The notes: a model not told the origin generated them from the letters alone. A stretch of DNA of 64,000 nt from Latilactobacillus graminis DSM 20719 (GCF_001436415.1 NZ_AYZB01000006.1:56735-120734); one strand, 5' to 3'. Shown: positions 48,405 through 57,191, numbered from the stretch's first letter. A program made the numbers and translations.

Positions 48405-49376
48405 TTAATCGCTTTCAATTTGTAACCACTCTTCTGTAGCATTGACCGTGATTGACTGTCCAATCGGCAATGTTAAAGTCGGCTGCGTATGGCCAACGTT
48501 AACGTTGTACAAAACGGGGATTGTCTTCAAAATCGGAAACTTATTCAAAATAGCGATTAAATCCACCTCACTCAGCATGACATCGGTTGGAATACGTCCG
48601 ATAATCAGGGCCTTTGGTTGCTTCATACTCTGCAATAACGCTGCTAAATTACGTGAAAAATCAAATCGATCTGACCCATCTGAGCACTCAATCAACAAAA
48701 TCTGATCATTATAATCTGGTTGGTAGGGGGTCCCTTGTAATGTATAGAGTGTATTTAAATTACCGCCCACTAATGTCCCAGTTACACAGCCAGACGTATA
48801 ACTTTGCCAATGATTAGTACGATAATCCCGCTTTGCATTCGGTAAGTACCACGCATCACTCGACCACTCTTTGGAAGCCGTCAATCGAATTGGTCCAGCC
48901 TCTTGCGTCATGACTTTTTGCCAATTACGCTCCTGATAATCACCCAATTGATCTGCTAATTTAAACGAAATATAGGACGGTCCATAATATGTCACTAAAC
49001 CGGTCTTAGCTGTCATCGCATTCGCCAAAGCACTAAAATCAGAATAACCGCAGATTATTTTAGGATGGCTCGCAATCAAATCAAAATCGATATAGGGAAG
49101 TAGCTCATTACTGTTATAGCCACCAGTCACCGCTAAAATCGCTTTGACATTGTCATCGATGAAAGCAGCGTGCAAATCGGCAATCCGTGCTTCAATTGGA
49201 CTAGAGTTGAATCGGTCCATTGCCAAGACATGCTGCCCAAACGTCACCTGATAGCCAAGCGCACTTAACCGATCATTCGCCGGTTGGTTTGCAACATATC
49301 CCCCAACACTTTGCAAACTATTACTTGGCGCGATAACGCGAATTTCATCACCGGTTGTTAAACGACTCGGTATCAT
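48405..49376 (-). CDS. ldcA: LD-carboxypeptidase family protein (S66, MccF/LdcA-like)
   Basis: Serine peptidase of 323 residues, cutting the L-Lys-D-Ala bond of muropeptide tetrapeptides or conferring immunity to peptide-nucleotide toxins. N-terminus MIPSRLTTGDEIRVIAPSNS, nucleophile Ser in IICGYSDFSAL, and C-terminal LYNVNVGHTQPTLTLP with the catalytic His. The ATG at 49374-49376 follows GGGGGA. A truncated copy of its first 28 codons is found at 51.9 kb. The exact substrate cannot be told. Confidence 0.88.
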   Translation of the reverse strand: MIPSRLTTGDEIRVIAPSNSLQSVGGYVANQPANDRLSALGYQVTFGQHVLAMDRFNSSPIEARIADLHAAFIDDNVKAILAVTGGYNSNELLPYIDFDLIASHPKIICGYSDFSALANAMTAKTGLVTYYGPSYISFKLADQLGDYQERNWQKVMTQEAGPIRLTASKEWSSDAWYLPNAKRDYRTNHWQSYTSGCVTGTLVGGNLNTLYTLQGTPYQPDYNDQILLIECSDGSDRFDFSRNLAALLQSMKQPKALIIGRIPTDVMLSEVDLIAILNKFPILKTIPVLYNVNVGHTQPTLTLPIGQSITVNATEEWLQIESD

Positions 49377-49463
49377 CTGAATTCCCCCACTCTCAACAAA
49401 CAATTTTAATTAGTTTACCTGAGTATACTAATTTAAACTACTATAAGACCCTATATTTTGCCA

Positions 49464-49509
49464 AAATAAAGACCCTTACTATTCAATTTTTCAATAGCAA
49501 GGGTCTCCA
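49464..49509 (-). terminator. Terminator of the trx-trxB redox operon
   Basis: Minus strand AGACCCTTGCTATT, loop, AATAGTAAGGGTCTTTATTTT; one mismatch. It follows the 45-codon gene at 49516. Confidence 0.82.
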
Positions 49510-49515
49510 TTTTAG

Positions 49516-49653
49516 CTAATCCTTTTGGTTATTATCATTTTCTTGATTATCATTATCCTGGTGATCGGCAATTAGGCAGCCATCCGGACCACAGATACCC
49601 GCTTCAGAATTATTACCGATAATTTCAATTGTTTCAAACTGATTATCAATCAT
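49516..49653 (-). CDS. 45-residue cysteine-pair small protein (CGPDGC)
   Basis: Too short for usual gene calls but well formed: ATG at 49651-49653 with GAGGAG eight bases upstream, 45 codons, then TAG and a terminator. The protein has a hydrophobic/acidic N-terminus, the motif SEAGICGPDGCLIAD and an Asp/Asn/Gln-rich tail (HQDNDNQENDNNQKD). The two Cys, four residues apart, recall redox or metal-binding peptides. It is the last gene of trx-trxB-dsbA, five bases after the DsbA gene, so a redox role is likely. I do not recognise a named family. Confidence 0.75.
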   Translation of the reverse strand: MIDNQFETIEIIGNNSEAGICGPDGCLIADHQDNDNQENDNNQKD

Positions 49654-49658
49654 TAATA

Positions 49659-50303
49659 TTACTCCTCTAATTGAATTTGTTTAAGTGCTTTTACAAAAGC
49701 GTCATAGGGTTGTGCGCCACTAATCGCATATTTATTATTAATCACAAAATAAGGGGCGGCATTAATGCCTAACCGCTGTGCTTCATTTTCATCATCCAGT
49801 ACCGCTTGGTGATAGTCATCCGAATTTAAAACCTGTACGACTTCGTTTTTATCCAGTCCAACTTCAATCGAGGCAGCTAATAAAACGGTATAATTCGCAA
49901 TCGATTGCCCATCATTAAAGTAGACTTGATAGAAACGTTTGATGACATTCTCCGTCAACGTTGAATTCCCCTTACTTTCCGCTAACTTAATCAATCGGTG
50001 TGCATCAACGGTATTCGTTGGGACCACGCGATTGATTGCCATTGGTAAGCCATCATCCTTAGCCATTTGTTCGATATAAGCCATTTGATCTTTTGCTTGT
50101 GCTTCCAGCGCCTGATTGCCTTGCGTAAAGTGATTAATATAGCCTTCAGTTGTCTCTTTAGGAGCCGTTGGGTCTAACTCAAAAGATTTAAATTCTAATT
50201 GTGTGTCATCGTAAATTCCAATTTCTTTCATTGCGCGCTTCATCCGGTTTGAACCGATATAACAAAAGGGACACGCGATATCAGACCAGTACTTAATTTC
50301 CAT
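49659..50303 (-). CDS. DsbA family (FrnE-like) oxidoreductase
   Basis: 214-residue thioredoxin-fold protein with the active site CPFC (WSDIACPFCYIGSNRM) near the N-terminus and the long helical insertion typical of the FrnE/2-hydroxychromene isomerase branch. There is no signal peptide, so it acts in the cytoplasm. The ATG at 50301-50303 (MEIKYWSD) is chosen; four extra upstream residues are unsupported. Co-transcribed with thioredoxin reductase. Confidence 0.9.
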   Translation of the reverse strand: MEIKYWSDIACPFCYIGSNRMKRAMKEIGIYDDTQLEFKSFELDPTAPKETTEGYINHFTQGNQALEAQAKDQMAYIEQMAKDDGLPMAINRVVPTNTVDAHRLIKLAESKGNSTLTENVIKRFYQVYFNDGQSIANYTVLLAASIEVGLDKNEVVQVLNSDDYHQAVLDDENEAQRLGINAAPYFVINNKYAISGAQPYDAFVKALKQIQLEE

Positions 50304-50318
50304 TTCAATAACCATCCT

Positions 50319-51263
50319 CTATTGTTTAATTATTACCTCATAATTTAACCGTTCGATATATTCGAAAGCATTTTGACCAGCGATTCCGCCGTCCCCAACT
50401 GCTGTTGTGATTTGGCGTAATTTTTTCTGGCGAACATCTCCAACGGCGTAAATTCCAGGAACTGACGTTGCCATTTCGGTATCTGTCACAATCCAACCAG
50501 CTTCATCTGTAATATCAAGATTTTTAAACATTTGACTGTTAGGAACATTCCCAACATAAATGAAAACACCAGAAGTATTGACTACTTTTTCTTCCCCAGT
50601 TTGATTGTCTAACATCTTAATCCCCGTCACATGTTGATCATCCCCTATAATCTCAGTGACGCTCGCATGCCATGTAAAAGCCATCTTATCATTTGCAAAG
50701 GCACGGTTTTGAAGCACCTTTTGTGCGCGTAACTGATCCCGGCGATGAATAATATTAACGTTGTTGGTGATATTGGCTAAATATAAGCCTTCCGAAATAG
50801 CGGAATCACCACCACCAATGACTGTCACTTCTTTATTTTTAAAGAAGGCGCCATCACAAACTGCACAATACGAGATCCCTTTACCAGAATACTTTTCTTC
50901 CCCTAAGACCCCCAACTTACGGTTCGTTGATCCTGTCGCAATAATCACTACTTTGGTTGTGATTTCATCACTATCAGTACGAATATGCTTGGTCTGTTGC
51001 GCATCGATTGTCACCTCTTGAACATCGCCATAAACAAATTCGACCCCCGCATTAGTAGCAGTTTCATACATTCTTTCTCCCAATTCGGGACCTTTAATCG
51101 ACTGATAACCCGGATAGTTTTCAATATCATCTGTATTATTCATTTGACCACCATAAACACCGCGATCCAGCATTGCTACTTTCAAATTAGCCCGTGCAGC
51201 ATACATCGCCGCAGTCATACCCCCAGGTCCAGCACCGATTACAATAACGTCATAGTCCATCAT
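50319..51263 (-). CDS. trxB: Thioredoxin reductase (FAD/NAD(P)-binding)
   Basis: 314-residue low-Mr thioredoxin reductase. FAD-binding GAGPGGMTAAMYAAR, redox centre CAVCDGAFF, NADPH-binding GGGDSAISEGLYLA and C-terminal YAVGDVR. The ATG overlaps the upstream thioredoxin stop (ATGA). It may be a second TrxB dedicated to the neighbouring atypical thioredoxin. Confidence 0.94.
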   Translation of the reverse strand: MMDYDVIVIGAGPGGMTAAMYAARANLKVAMLDRGVYGGQMNNTDDIENYPGYQSIKGPELGERMYETATNAGVEFVYGDVQEVTIDAQQTKHIRTDSDEITTKVVIIATGSTNRKLGVLGEEKYSGKGISYCAVCDGAFFKNKEVTVIGGGDSAISEGLYLANITNNVNIIHRRDQLRAQKVLQNRAFANDKMAFTWHASVTEIIGDDQHVTGIKMLDNQTGEEKVVNTSGVFIYVGNVPNSQMFKNLDITDEAGWIVTDTEMATSVPGIYAVGDVRQKKLRQITTAVGDGGIAGQNAFEYIERLNYEVIIKQ

Positions 51264-51601
51264 TTGTCTGTACCTCCCTTAGTAGTAGCGTTATTTAAAA
51301 ATAGTTCGACTTCTGATTTTGTTTTACGTTCTTTATTAACTAGTCGGCCGATTTCTTGACCATCTTGATAAGCGATGAAACTGGGAATACCGAAGACATT
51401 TAAGTCCTGCGCCAAATCAATATTTTCATCACGATCAACCTGAATAAAGTGATAATCTGAGAAATCAGCCTCAATTTCTGGTAAGTGTGGCTTAATAAAA
51501 TGGCAGTCGGGACACCAATCCGCCATAAAAACTAATACATATTTACCCTGTTTTAATTTTGTATCTAGCGCTATTTTACTCATAACTGATAATTTTTCCA
51601 T
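51260..51601 (-). CDS. Thioredoxin-like protein with CPDC active site
   Basis: 113-residue thioredoxin-fold protein. The active site is WCPDC (VFMADWCPDCHFIKPHLPEI) instead of the standard WCGPC. The cis-Pro is in VFGIPSFIAYQDG. GGAGG lies seven bases before the ATG at 51599-51601. First gene of an operon with trxB, dsbA and the CGPDGC peptide. Confidence 0.9.
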   Translation of the reverse strand: MEKLSVMSKIALDTKLKQGKYVLVFMADWCPDCHFIKPHLPEIEADFSDYHFIQVDRDENIDLAQDLNVFGIPSFIAYQDGQEIGRLVNKERKTKSEVELFLNNATTKGGTDK

Positions 51602-51636
51602 TAGTATTCCTCCATATCATTTTGAAGTCAAAATCA

Positions 51637-51656
51637 ATTCAACGAAGTCGTTGAAT
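51637..51656. promoter_or_regulatory. Palindrome at the start site of the redox operon
   Basis: ATTCAACGA-AG-TCGTTGAAT, nine-base perfect arms with two central bases. It lies directly downstream of the promoter -10 (51663-51668), at about +1 to +20 of the transcript, so it may be a repressor operator or a 5' stabilising hairpin. Confidence 0.6.
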
Positions 51657-51662
51657 AGTTAC

Positions 51663-51690
51663 ATGTTATCACGCATTTTATTTCTGTCAA
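51663..51690 (-). promoter_or_regulatory. Redox operon promoter
   Basis: Minus strand TTGACA (51685-51690), 16-base spacer, TAACAT (51663-51668). The -35 is a perfect match. Confidence 0.78.
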
Positions 51691-51702
51691 CTTTTAAACT
51701 CT

Positions 51703-51745
51703 AAAAAAATACGGCTGTCTTTTAAAAGACAATCGTATTTTGATA
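51703..51745 (-). terminator. Terminator downstream of the decayed genes
   Basis: Minus strand AAAATACGATTGTCTTTT, AAAAGACAGCCGTATTTTTTT; one-to-two mismatches in a long stem. It would end transcription of the pseudogenes at 51.8-52.4 kb. Confidence 0.75.
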
Positions 51746-51823
51746 TCCATTAATTTTAAAGAAACAATCAATCTATTAAAACAATTTTGAGCATCCATTT
51801 AATCTTTCACAATCACAAGTCAT

Positions 51824-51937
51824 TCACATAAACATGGTATTATAGTTGGCGTGAACGTACGCCCCGACACTTTGTAAGCTATCACTGGGCGCGATAAAGC
51901 GAATTTCATCACTTTCTAACAATCGTTTGGGAATCAT
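51824..51937 (-). pseudogene. Truncated second copy of the LD-carboxypeptidase start
   Basis: A 37-codon frame starting MIPKRLLESDEIRFIAPSDS. Its first 28 residues match the start of the ldcA gene at 49376 (MIPSRLTTGDEIRVIAPSNS, then LQSVGxYV). After Tyr-Val the likeness ends abruptly at about 51854 and a stop follows. The nucleotide sequence is also close. It is the remnant of a paralogue deleted at its 3' side, next to the decayed ASCH gene. Confidence 0.88.
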
Positions 51938-51954
51938 CTCAACTCTTCCCATCA

Positions 51955-52405
51955 CTACTTCGTAGCACTTACATAAACAAGCAATTGTCGGCGTAAATCC
52001 CGTCCTCCATCTGCATACTGAGCTTTAAAAAAAGGCTCGTAAACCAAACACCAATAATTAAGTGTTCGATTGTCCCCCTCTAAAAAGGCATGTTCAACGT
52101 CAACTTGATCATACTTTTAACAATCGTACACATAATCGTCGTTTTCGTAATCGCAACCGGGCGGTCTCGTCCATCCAAAATAACATTATAGTCTCCAACT
52201 TGTGGGACATGCTCATCGGGTTCATACAACTCAATTGCCGAGGTAGTGGCCTTTTTTGACCGATTATCTCCAATCGTGCTAATTCATTGGCCATTTGTTC
52301 TGTATTCCCCAATAAATAGATCTCCGCTGGTTGCGAGTTAGGTGGCAACTGTTACTGTTCCATAAATTGTTACCAATGCCACTGCACTTTTGGCGTCATT
52401 GCCAT
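51955..52405 (-). pseudogene. Decayed ASCH-domain protein gene
   Basis: The minus strand still spells an ASCH-domain protein in pieces: a start MAMTPKVQWHW then in-frame TAA at 52370-52372 and at 52352-52354, the segment LPPNSQPAEIYLLGNTEQMA, a frameshift near 52260, the segment SAIELYEPDEHVPQVGDYNV, a second frameshift near 52107, and EHAFLEGDNRTLNYWCLVYE through the stop at 51955. ASCH proteins are putative RNA-binding factors. Two nonsense codons and two frameshifts make it non-functional as written. Confidence 0.88.
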
Positions 52406-52442
52406 TCCCCCGTTGTTAGTTTAGTAGAATTTTAGCCATTTA

Positions 52443-52485
52443 ACCAAAAAAAGAAACTTCCCCATCAGGAAAAGTTTCTTTTTTA
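52443..52485 (-). terminator. mtn operon terminator
   Basis: Minus strand AGAAACTTTTCC, loop, GGGGAAGTTTCTTTTTTT; about 65 bases after the mtn stop codon. Confidence 0.85.
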
Positions 52486-52552
52486 ATTTTATGCCCACCG
52501 ACACATCTTTTTGAGCATCATGGGATAGCTTTTAATTTTGAATGCACTCATT

Positions 52553-53245
52553 TTATTTAATATTCTTCAAAAAGTTAAGCAACATTGCTGCTGATTTTTG
52601 ACCGGCTTCTACGATGAATTCGTCAAACGTAACGCCGGCTTCTTCATCGCCGACGTCGCTCATGGCGCGAATAACGACGAATGGAATCTTGAATTGAGTT
52701 GCAACTTGCCCAATTGCAGCACCTTCCATTTCACAAGAAAGGGCTTCTGGATAGATTGCTTTGATTGCCTTGATTTTATCTTGGCTAGCAACGAATTGAT
52801 CGCCGGTCACAATTAACCCAACACGTGGTTGTAAGTCAACCGCTTTGGCAGCTGCTTCGATTTGTCGAACAACCGCCGCGTCACTTTCAAACCGCTGGGG
52901 TTGTTGGGGTAATTGACCTGGTAAGTAACCAAAGGCCGTTGCTTCAGCATCATGATAAGCGACTTCGCTTGAAATCACTACGTCGCCGATGTGGAGGCCT
53001 TCACCAATTCCACCAGCTGAACCGGTATTAATCACAACATCCGGTTTTTCTTCAGCCAGTAAAATCGCCGTTGTCATTCCAGCTTGGACTTTACCAATTC
53101 CGGATTCAACCAACGTCACTTCATGCCCATACAATTGTCCTTTATAGAAAGTATTCCCGGCCACCGTATGTTGTTGCACATCTTCTAATTTTGTTAAAAG
53201 CGTCCGTATTTCTTCTTCCATGGCGCAAATGACACTAATTTTCAT
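52553..53245 (-). CDS. mtn: 5'-methylthioadenosine/S-adenosylhomocysteine nucleosidase
   Basis: Hydrolyses MTA and SAH, feeding methyl-cycle recycling and, with LuxS, AI-2. 230 residues from MKISVICAMEEE (ATG 53243-53245, GGAGAG upstream). Motifs are VVINTGSAGGI, CEMEGAAIGQVA and VIRAMSDVGDEEAG with the catalytic Asp. Third gene of a NUDIX - small membrane protein - mtn operon common in lactobacilli. Confidence 0.95.
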   Translation of the reverse strand: MKISVICAMEEEIRTLLTKLEDVQQHTVAGNTFYKGQLYGHEVTLVESGIGKVQAGMTTAILLAEEKPDVVINTGSAGGIGEGLHIGDVVISSEVAYHDAEATAFGYLPGQLPQQPQRFESDAAVVRQIEAAAKAVDLQPRVGLIVTGDQFVASQDKIKAIKAIYPEALSCEMEGAAIGQVATQFKIPFVVIRAMSDVGDEEAGVTFDEFIVEAGQKSAAMLLNFLKNIK

Positions 53246-53286
53246 ACTAATTCTCTCCATTCTAAAAAAACATTAACTTTATCATT

Positions 53287-53577
53287 CTATAGGAAAAAAA
53301 GGATCAAGTAAACGATAATAATTAAGCCAAAGGTAATCCCAATCGCCCAATTCAATCGTTTCTTCATTCGTTTAACGGCTGGTGGATCACTTTTCTTAGT
53401 CCGACGCGTTACCATTTCTGGTTCGTCTTCGGTCACCGCTTTAAGGGCTTCTTTTTGCTGTTCACGCGCATATTCGCGCTCGGCCCTGAGGCGCTCTTGA
53501 TCGCGCCGTTTAAAAGCAGCTTCTTCAGCCACTTTTTGTTGTCGATATGTTTCGCGCGTCTTGGGTTCGTTCGTCAT
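53287..53577 (-). CDS. Small tail-anchored protein of unknown function
   Basis: 96 residues. The first two thirds are highly charged and probably helical or coiled (Glu/Arg/Lys/Gln-rich), followed by a basic patch (KRMKKRLNWAI) and one C-terminal membrane helix (about 75-95). No family function is known to me. It lies between the NUDIX gene and mtn with short gaps, so it is co-transcribed. Confidence 0.78.
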   Translation of the reverse strand: MTNEPKTRETYRQQKVAEEAAFKRRDQERLRAEREYAREQQKEALKAVTEDEPEMVTRRTKKSDPPAVKRMKKRLNWAIGITFGLIIIVYLILFFL

Positions 53578-53588
53578 CTATCCCGCTC

Positions 53589-54131
53589 CTATTTTGCTTG
53601 TAATTGCCAGTAATACAACGCCATGATCGTTTTTGCGTCACAGATTAAACCAGCTGCGACCGCTGCTTGTGCCTCTTCTAGCGTTAACTTTTCAACATTC
53701 AAAAATTCGTCGGCGTCTAATGAACGTTTATGCATGACTGGTGTTAAAGCATCACTGTAATATAAATTCATTAATTCATTTGAAAAACCCGGTGATGAAA
53801 AAAAATTCGTCACATGGACTAACTGGTTCGTTGTTAAACCAGTTTCTTCATTTAATTCACGTAATGCGACCTGTTCTAAGTTCTTTTCACCCGGATCAAT
53901 TTTACCGGCCGGAATCTCTAACGTTTCACGTTGCATGGGTGCCCGCCATTGCCGTACTAAAATCAGGCGATTATCCGCCGTAATCGGGATAATGCCAACT
54001 GCACCATGATGATAGACAATCTCACGACTAGCAGTTTGCCCATTTGGCAGCGCGACTTGTTGAACGGCTAGATCAATGATTTGTCCTTTGAATAGTGTTT
54101 CTTCCGCGAGAACCTTCTCTGTATAATCCAT
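53589..54131 (-). CDS. NUDIX hydrolase, ADP-ribose pyrophosphatase type
   Basis: 180-residue enzyme hydrolysing ADP-ribose and similar nucleoside diphosphate sugars. The Nudix box starts GKIDPGEKNLEQVAL and ends RELNEETGL, matching GX5EX7REUXEEXGU. N-terminal strand pattern and VRQWRAPMQRETLEIPAG fit the ADPRase subfamily (NudF-like). First gene of the operon with mtn. Confidence 0.93.
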   Translation of the reverse strand: MDYTEKVLAEETLFKGQIIDLAVQQVALPNGQTASREIVYHHGAVGIIPITADNRLILVRQWRAPMQRETLEIPAGKIDPGEKNLEQVALRELNEETGLTTNQLVHVTNFFSSPGFSNELMNLYYSDALTPVMHKRSLDADEFLNVEKLTLEEAQAAVAAGLICDAKTIMALYYWQLQAK

Positions 54132-54162
54132 CTGCTAATGCCACCTTTACCGTTTAATCGCT

Positions 54163-54168
54163 ATTATA
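54163..54168 (-). promoter_or_regulatory. Putative -10 of the NUDIX-mtn operon
   Basis: Minus strand TATAAT about 32 bases before the start codon; the -35 region is poor. Confidence 0.4.
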
Positions 54169-54254
54169 CGCGCATTTAAAATCGTCTGCCATCGTCAATG
54201 CTAAATTCAGGTGTACGACTGACTTAAATATCCATCCTGAGGCGGATACTCTTT

Positions 54255-54282
54255 TACCTTCATTCCTGTTAAAATGAAGGTA
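54255..54282 (+). promoter_or_regulatory. xpaC-telA promoter overlapped by a perfect inverted repeat
   Basis: Extended -10 TGTTAAAAT (-10 at 54270-54275) lies inside TACCTTCATT-8-AATGAAGGTA (arms 54255-54264 and 54273-54282). The geometry is that of an operator blocking a promoter. Confidence 0.6.
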
Positions 54283-54307
54283 TCAATTAAATCAGGAGCT
54301 GACAATT

Positions 54308-54988
54308 ATGTTCAAAAAAATAATAATTTGGTGCACCGGTATGCTTATTACAGTTGTCTCAATGCCTATCCTTGCATTATGCTTTGATATTCAAGGTGAT
54401 TGGGATAGTTTCTTCTGGTTTGTTCTTAGTTTATTATTGGGGCTCATCTACGTCACGATCAGGTTCAAACGGCTTAAACGACAACCACACTACCAAAAAG
54501 ATCCGCATATTTCACCACAAATGCTCAAACATTACCAAGATGCTAACATGAGTGATGATGAAATTGACTTTTTTAGACAAACGATGCAACAAGCTGAAAC
54601 ACAAATTAAGATACTCGCAAACAATATGCAGGCGCTCCCTAAATTACGGGCAATCGACCTGAATCACGACACAACCAAGGTCAGCCAATTGCTTTTCCGC
54701 GCAATTGTGAAAGAACCAAAGCGGCTTCATAATGCTGGCGACTTTTTATATCGACACTTACCTTCAATCAACGAACTGACTAGCAAATACATCGAAATTA
54801 ATCATCATGAAGTCAAGACAGCTGATACCTACCTCGTTTTAGATAAATCGGCTGCGGCAATCGATGCCCTTAGTCAACAGATTCAACAAGACTATGCCGA
54901 CTTCGTGGCCGAAGACGTCGCTGACTTAGACACAGAAATCGCCGTCGCCCGACACCAAATTACCCCAGATTCTAAGGAGGAAGACTAA
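54308..54988 (+). CDS. XpaC-like 5-bromo-4-chloroindolyl phosphate hydrolysis family protein
   Basis: 226 residues. Two N-terminal membrane segments (about 4-25 and 31-50) are followed by a long helical cytoplasmic part. The C-terminus ([20 protein letters not shown]) fits the XpaC family. XpaC was named from an X-phosphate phenotype; its activity is unclear. The TAA overlaps the ATG of telA (TAATG), the usual xpaC-telA pairing. Confidence 0.85.
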   Translation: MFKKIIIWCTGMLITVVSMPILALCFDIQGDWDSFFWFVLSLLLGLIYVTIRFKRLKRQPHYQKDPHISPQMLKHYQDANMSDDEIDFFRQTMQQAETQIKILANNMQALPKLRAIDLNHDTTKVSQLLFRAIVKEPKRLHNAGDFLYRHLPSINELTSKYIEINHHEVKTADTYLVLDKSAAAIDALSQQIQQDYADFVAEDVADLDTEIAVARHQITPDSKEED

Positions 54989-56181
54989 TGTCTGAAACGC
55001 CCAATCCAACGAACGATTTAATGAACGATTTATTAAAAGATCCTTTCGACCAAAGTACACCAGTTGTTACTGAGGAAACAACCCCCCAGGCAGAGACCTC
55101 AATTATCAATAAGCTCTCTCCTGAACAACAAGCCCAGGCCGAACAATTGGCACAACAACTGGACGTCAGTGACCAACAAGCCGTCTTGAATTATGGCGCT
55201 CAAGCGCAAAAAAAACTCGGTGCTTTTTCGCAAACAATGCTCAATCAAGTCCAAAGCCAAGAAACAGGCGAAATTGGTGACGCCCTGACTTCATTGATGT
55301 ATCGTTTAAACGAAGCCAATCCTGACGAATTACGTGCTGAAGACAGCAACGTTTTCAAGCGGATGTTTGGCAAGATTAAGAAATCAGTCTACGAAATTAC
55401 CGCCAAATATCAGAAAATCGGCGCTCAAATCGACGGGATTGCCGTTAAATTAGATAAAGAAAAAAAGGCATTAATGCGCGATAATGAGACCCTCGAAACA
55501 TTGTATGCGAAGAACAAGGCCTACTTTGATGCGCTCAACATTTACATCGCTGCTGGTCAGTTGAAGATTCAAGAATTAGAGACAACGACCATTCCAGAAG
55601 CCATGAAACGCGCTAAAAATGACGATAACCAGATGGTCGTGCAAGAAGTCAACGATCTCAATCAGTTCAAGAATCGCTTGGAAAAGCGGACCTATGATCT
55701 GGAATTAGCCCGGCAAATCACGCTACAACAAGCCCCTCAGATTCGCCTGATTCAAAACACTAACCAGGCACTAGCTGAAAAGATTCAGGCTTCAATTAAT
55801 ACCGCCATTCCACTCTGGAAAAACCAAGTCGCGATCGCCCTCACCCTTCTTCGTCAAAAAGACGCGGTCACTGCCCAACGACAGGTGTCTGAAACTACTA
55901 ATGATCTCTTGAAGAAAAACAGCGCGATGTTGAAGATGTCTTCAATTGAAACCGCCAAAGAAAACGAGCGCGGTGTCGTTGATGTCGAAACCTTACAAAA
56001 GACACAAAACGACCTTGTTGAAACCCTCCAAGAAACGCTGAAGATTCAACAAGAAGGTCACGAAAAACGCCAAGTCGCTGAAAAAGAACTCAATCACATG
56101 GAAAACGAGCTACGCGAACACTTATTGGCTTATACCCAGGACCAAACAACAACCAATGCTAGTCCTAAAGATGTCAATTAA
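54988..56181 (+). CDS. telA: Toxic anion resistance protein TelA family
   Basis: 397-residue helical protein of the TelA (tellurite/toxic anion resistance) family, with long heptad-like stretches (for example the segment around residues 150-230) and no membrane segment. The conserved core [17 protein letters not shown] and [13 protein letters not shown] is clear. Such proteins are linked to cell-envelope or toxin stress in Firmicutes; the mechanism is unknown. Second gene of the operon. Confidence 0.9.
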   Translation: MSETPNPTNDLMNDLLKDPFDQSTPVVTEETTPQAETSIINKLSPEQQAQAEQLAQQLDVSDQQAVLNYGAQAQKKLGAFSQTMLNQVQSQETGEIGDALTSLMYRLNEANPDELRAEDSNVFKRMFGKIKKSVYEITAKYQKIGAQIDGIAVKLDKEKKALMRDNETLETLYAKNKAYFDALNIYIAAGQLKIQELETTTIPEAMKRAKNDDNQMVVQEVNDLNQFKNRLEKRTYDLELARQITLQQAPQIRLIQNTNQALAEKIQASINTAIPLWKNQVAIALTLLRQKDAVTAQRQVSETTNDLLKKNSAMLKMSSIETAKENERGVVDVETLQKTQNDLVETLQETLKIQQEGHEKRQVAEKELNHMENELREHLLAYTQDQTTTNASPKDVN

Positions 56182-56208
56182 AAGCACCCATATGAGTGCT
56201 TTTTTATG
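56181..56208 (+). terminator. telA terminator
   Basis: AAAGCAC, seven-base loop, GTGCTTTTTTA. Short stem with a T-run right after the stop codon. Confidence 0.8.
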
Positions 56209-56247
56209 TTATACTCAATTTTCATATAGGAAAGTAGGTCCTTATAG

Positions 56248-57114
56248 ATGCTTAAAAAGAATAAACAGTCAATGATCAATTATCCGCGAGTTAGTTATTG
56301 GTTTGTATTTATTATTCTTCTAGGTCAGATTAGTACGAGCATTATTCAGCTAACCAGTATGCTGTACACCGGTCTTATTAATCTAACTGGGAACGAAAAT
56401 CTATTCTGGGGGATTCCTTTCTTTGAATGGTCTTATTCAATCGTCATCATTATGGGAACAAAAGGTATATTAGTAGCAAACATAACAGCCATCCTACTAT
56501 GTTTATTGTTAGCTATTTTAATCTATCAGATAAGATGCCATATTAACGCATCACTCAGTTTAATCAGTCTGTTGATCCTTGGCTTATTTGATATCACACT
56601 TACTATAATTGCTTTTTTCACCAACTCAAGTACCGGAGTAATATCAGTAGCGACATTATTCAATCCTCAAATTTCTTTTATATTAATGATTGTTTATCTC
56701 AGCCAAATCTTAATCGGTATTGGGGGTATTTGGCTTTTTAGACGGTTCTTTTTCACAGAAATGACCGTCAACCAATCCCCCTTTTCTAAACGTCATCTTT
56801 ACTTGATTATCAATTTATGGGGCGTAATCTTAAGCAACTACTTACTCCACGCTATTCCATCAAGATTTTACTCTAATCTATTTTTCTTCATCACAATCAT
56901 GTTTAGATTCACACTTATTATTGCGACATTCATCAATCTTAAACCTACTCAATCTGCACAACAAAAAGGTTACTTAGTCCTCTTATTAGTTCTGATTCTC
57001 GGATTGCCACTTCAGCGCTATCACTTTCAGTTTAGTAACGTTTTAATTATCATAACGATAGCAAAGTATCTAATCAAAAGCCGCCAAATTTCATCCGGCG
57101 AATTTACAATTTAA
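56248..57114 (+). CDS. Multi-spanning membrane protein of unknown function
   Basis: 288 residues with about eight hydrophobic segments, rich in Ile, Leu, Phe and Ser. I recognise no family or motif. Base composition and codon use (many ATA, TTA and ATT) are more AT-rich than its neighbours. It lies between telA and an IS30-family remnant, which suggests horizontally gained DNA. A weak ribosome site (AGGAAAGTAGG) precedes the ATG. Confidence 0.65.
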   Translation: MLKKNKQSMINYPRVSYWFVFIILLGQISTSIIQLTSMLYTGLINLTGNENLFWGIPFFEWSYSIVIIMGTKGILVANITAILLCLLLAILIYQIRCHINASLSLISLLILGLFDITLTIIAFFTNSSTGVISVATLFNPQISFILMIVYLSQILIGIGGIWLFRRFFFTEMTVNQSPFSKRHLYLIINLWGVILSNYLLHAIPSRFYSNLFFFITIMFRFTLIIATFINLKPTQSAQQKGYLVLLLVLILGLPLQRYHFQFSNVLIIITIAKYLIKSRQISSGEFTI

Positions 57115-57141
57115 GCAAACACTAACTGAATAAAAAAGGTC

Positions 57142-57191
57142 CATAACGGGTACAATGGTTAACGACCAATAAAAACATTGTACCCGTTATG
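57142..57191 (-). repeat. 16-bp perfect inverted repeat
   Basis: CATAACGGGTACAATG and its exact reverse complement separated by 18 bases. On the minus strand it is followed by GGACCTTTTTTATT, so it could be a terminator for a lost gene; an end repeat of a mobile element is also possible. Confidence 0.7.

Noticed and set aside
52062..52348. Short open frames on both strands in the ASCH region
   Set aside because: They are fragments of the decayed ASCH gene or its antisense, not separate genes.
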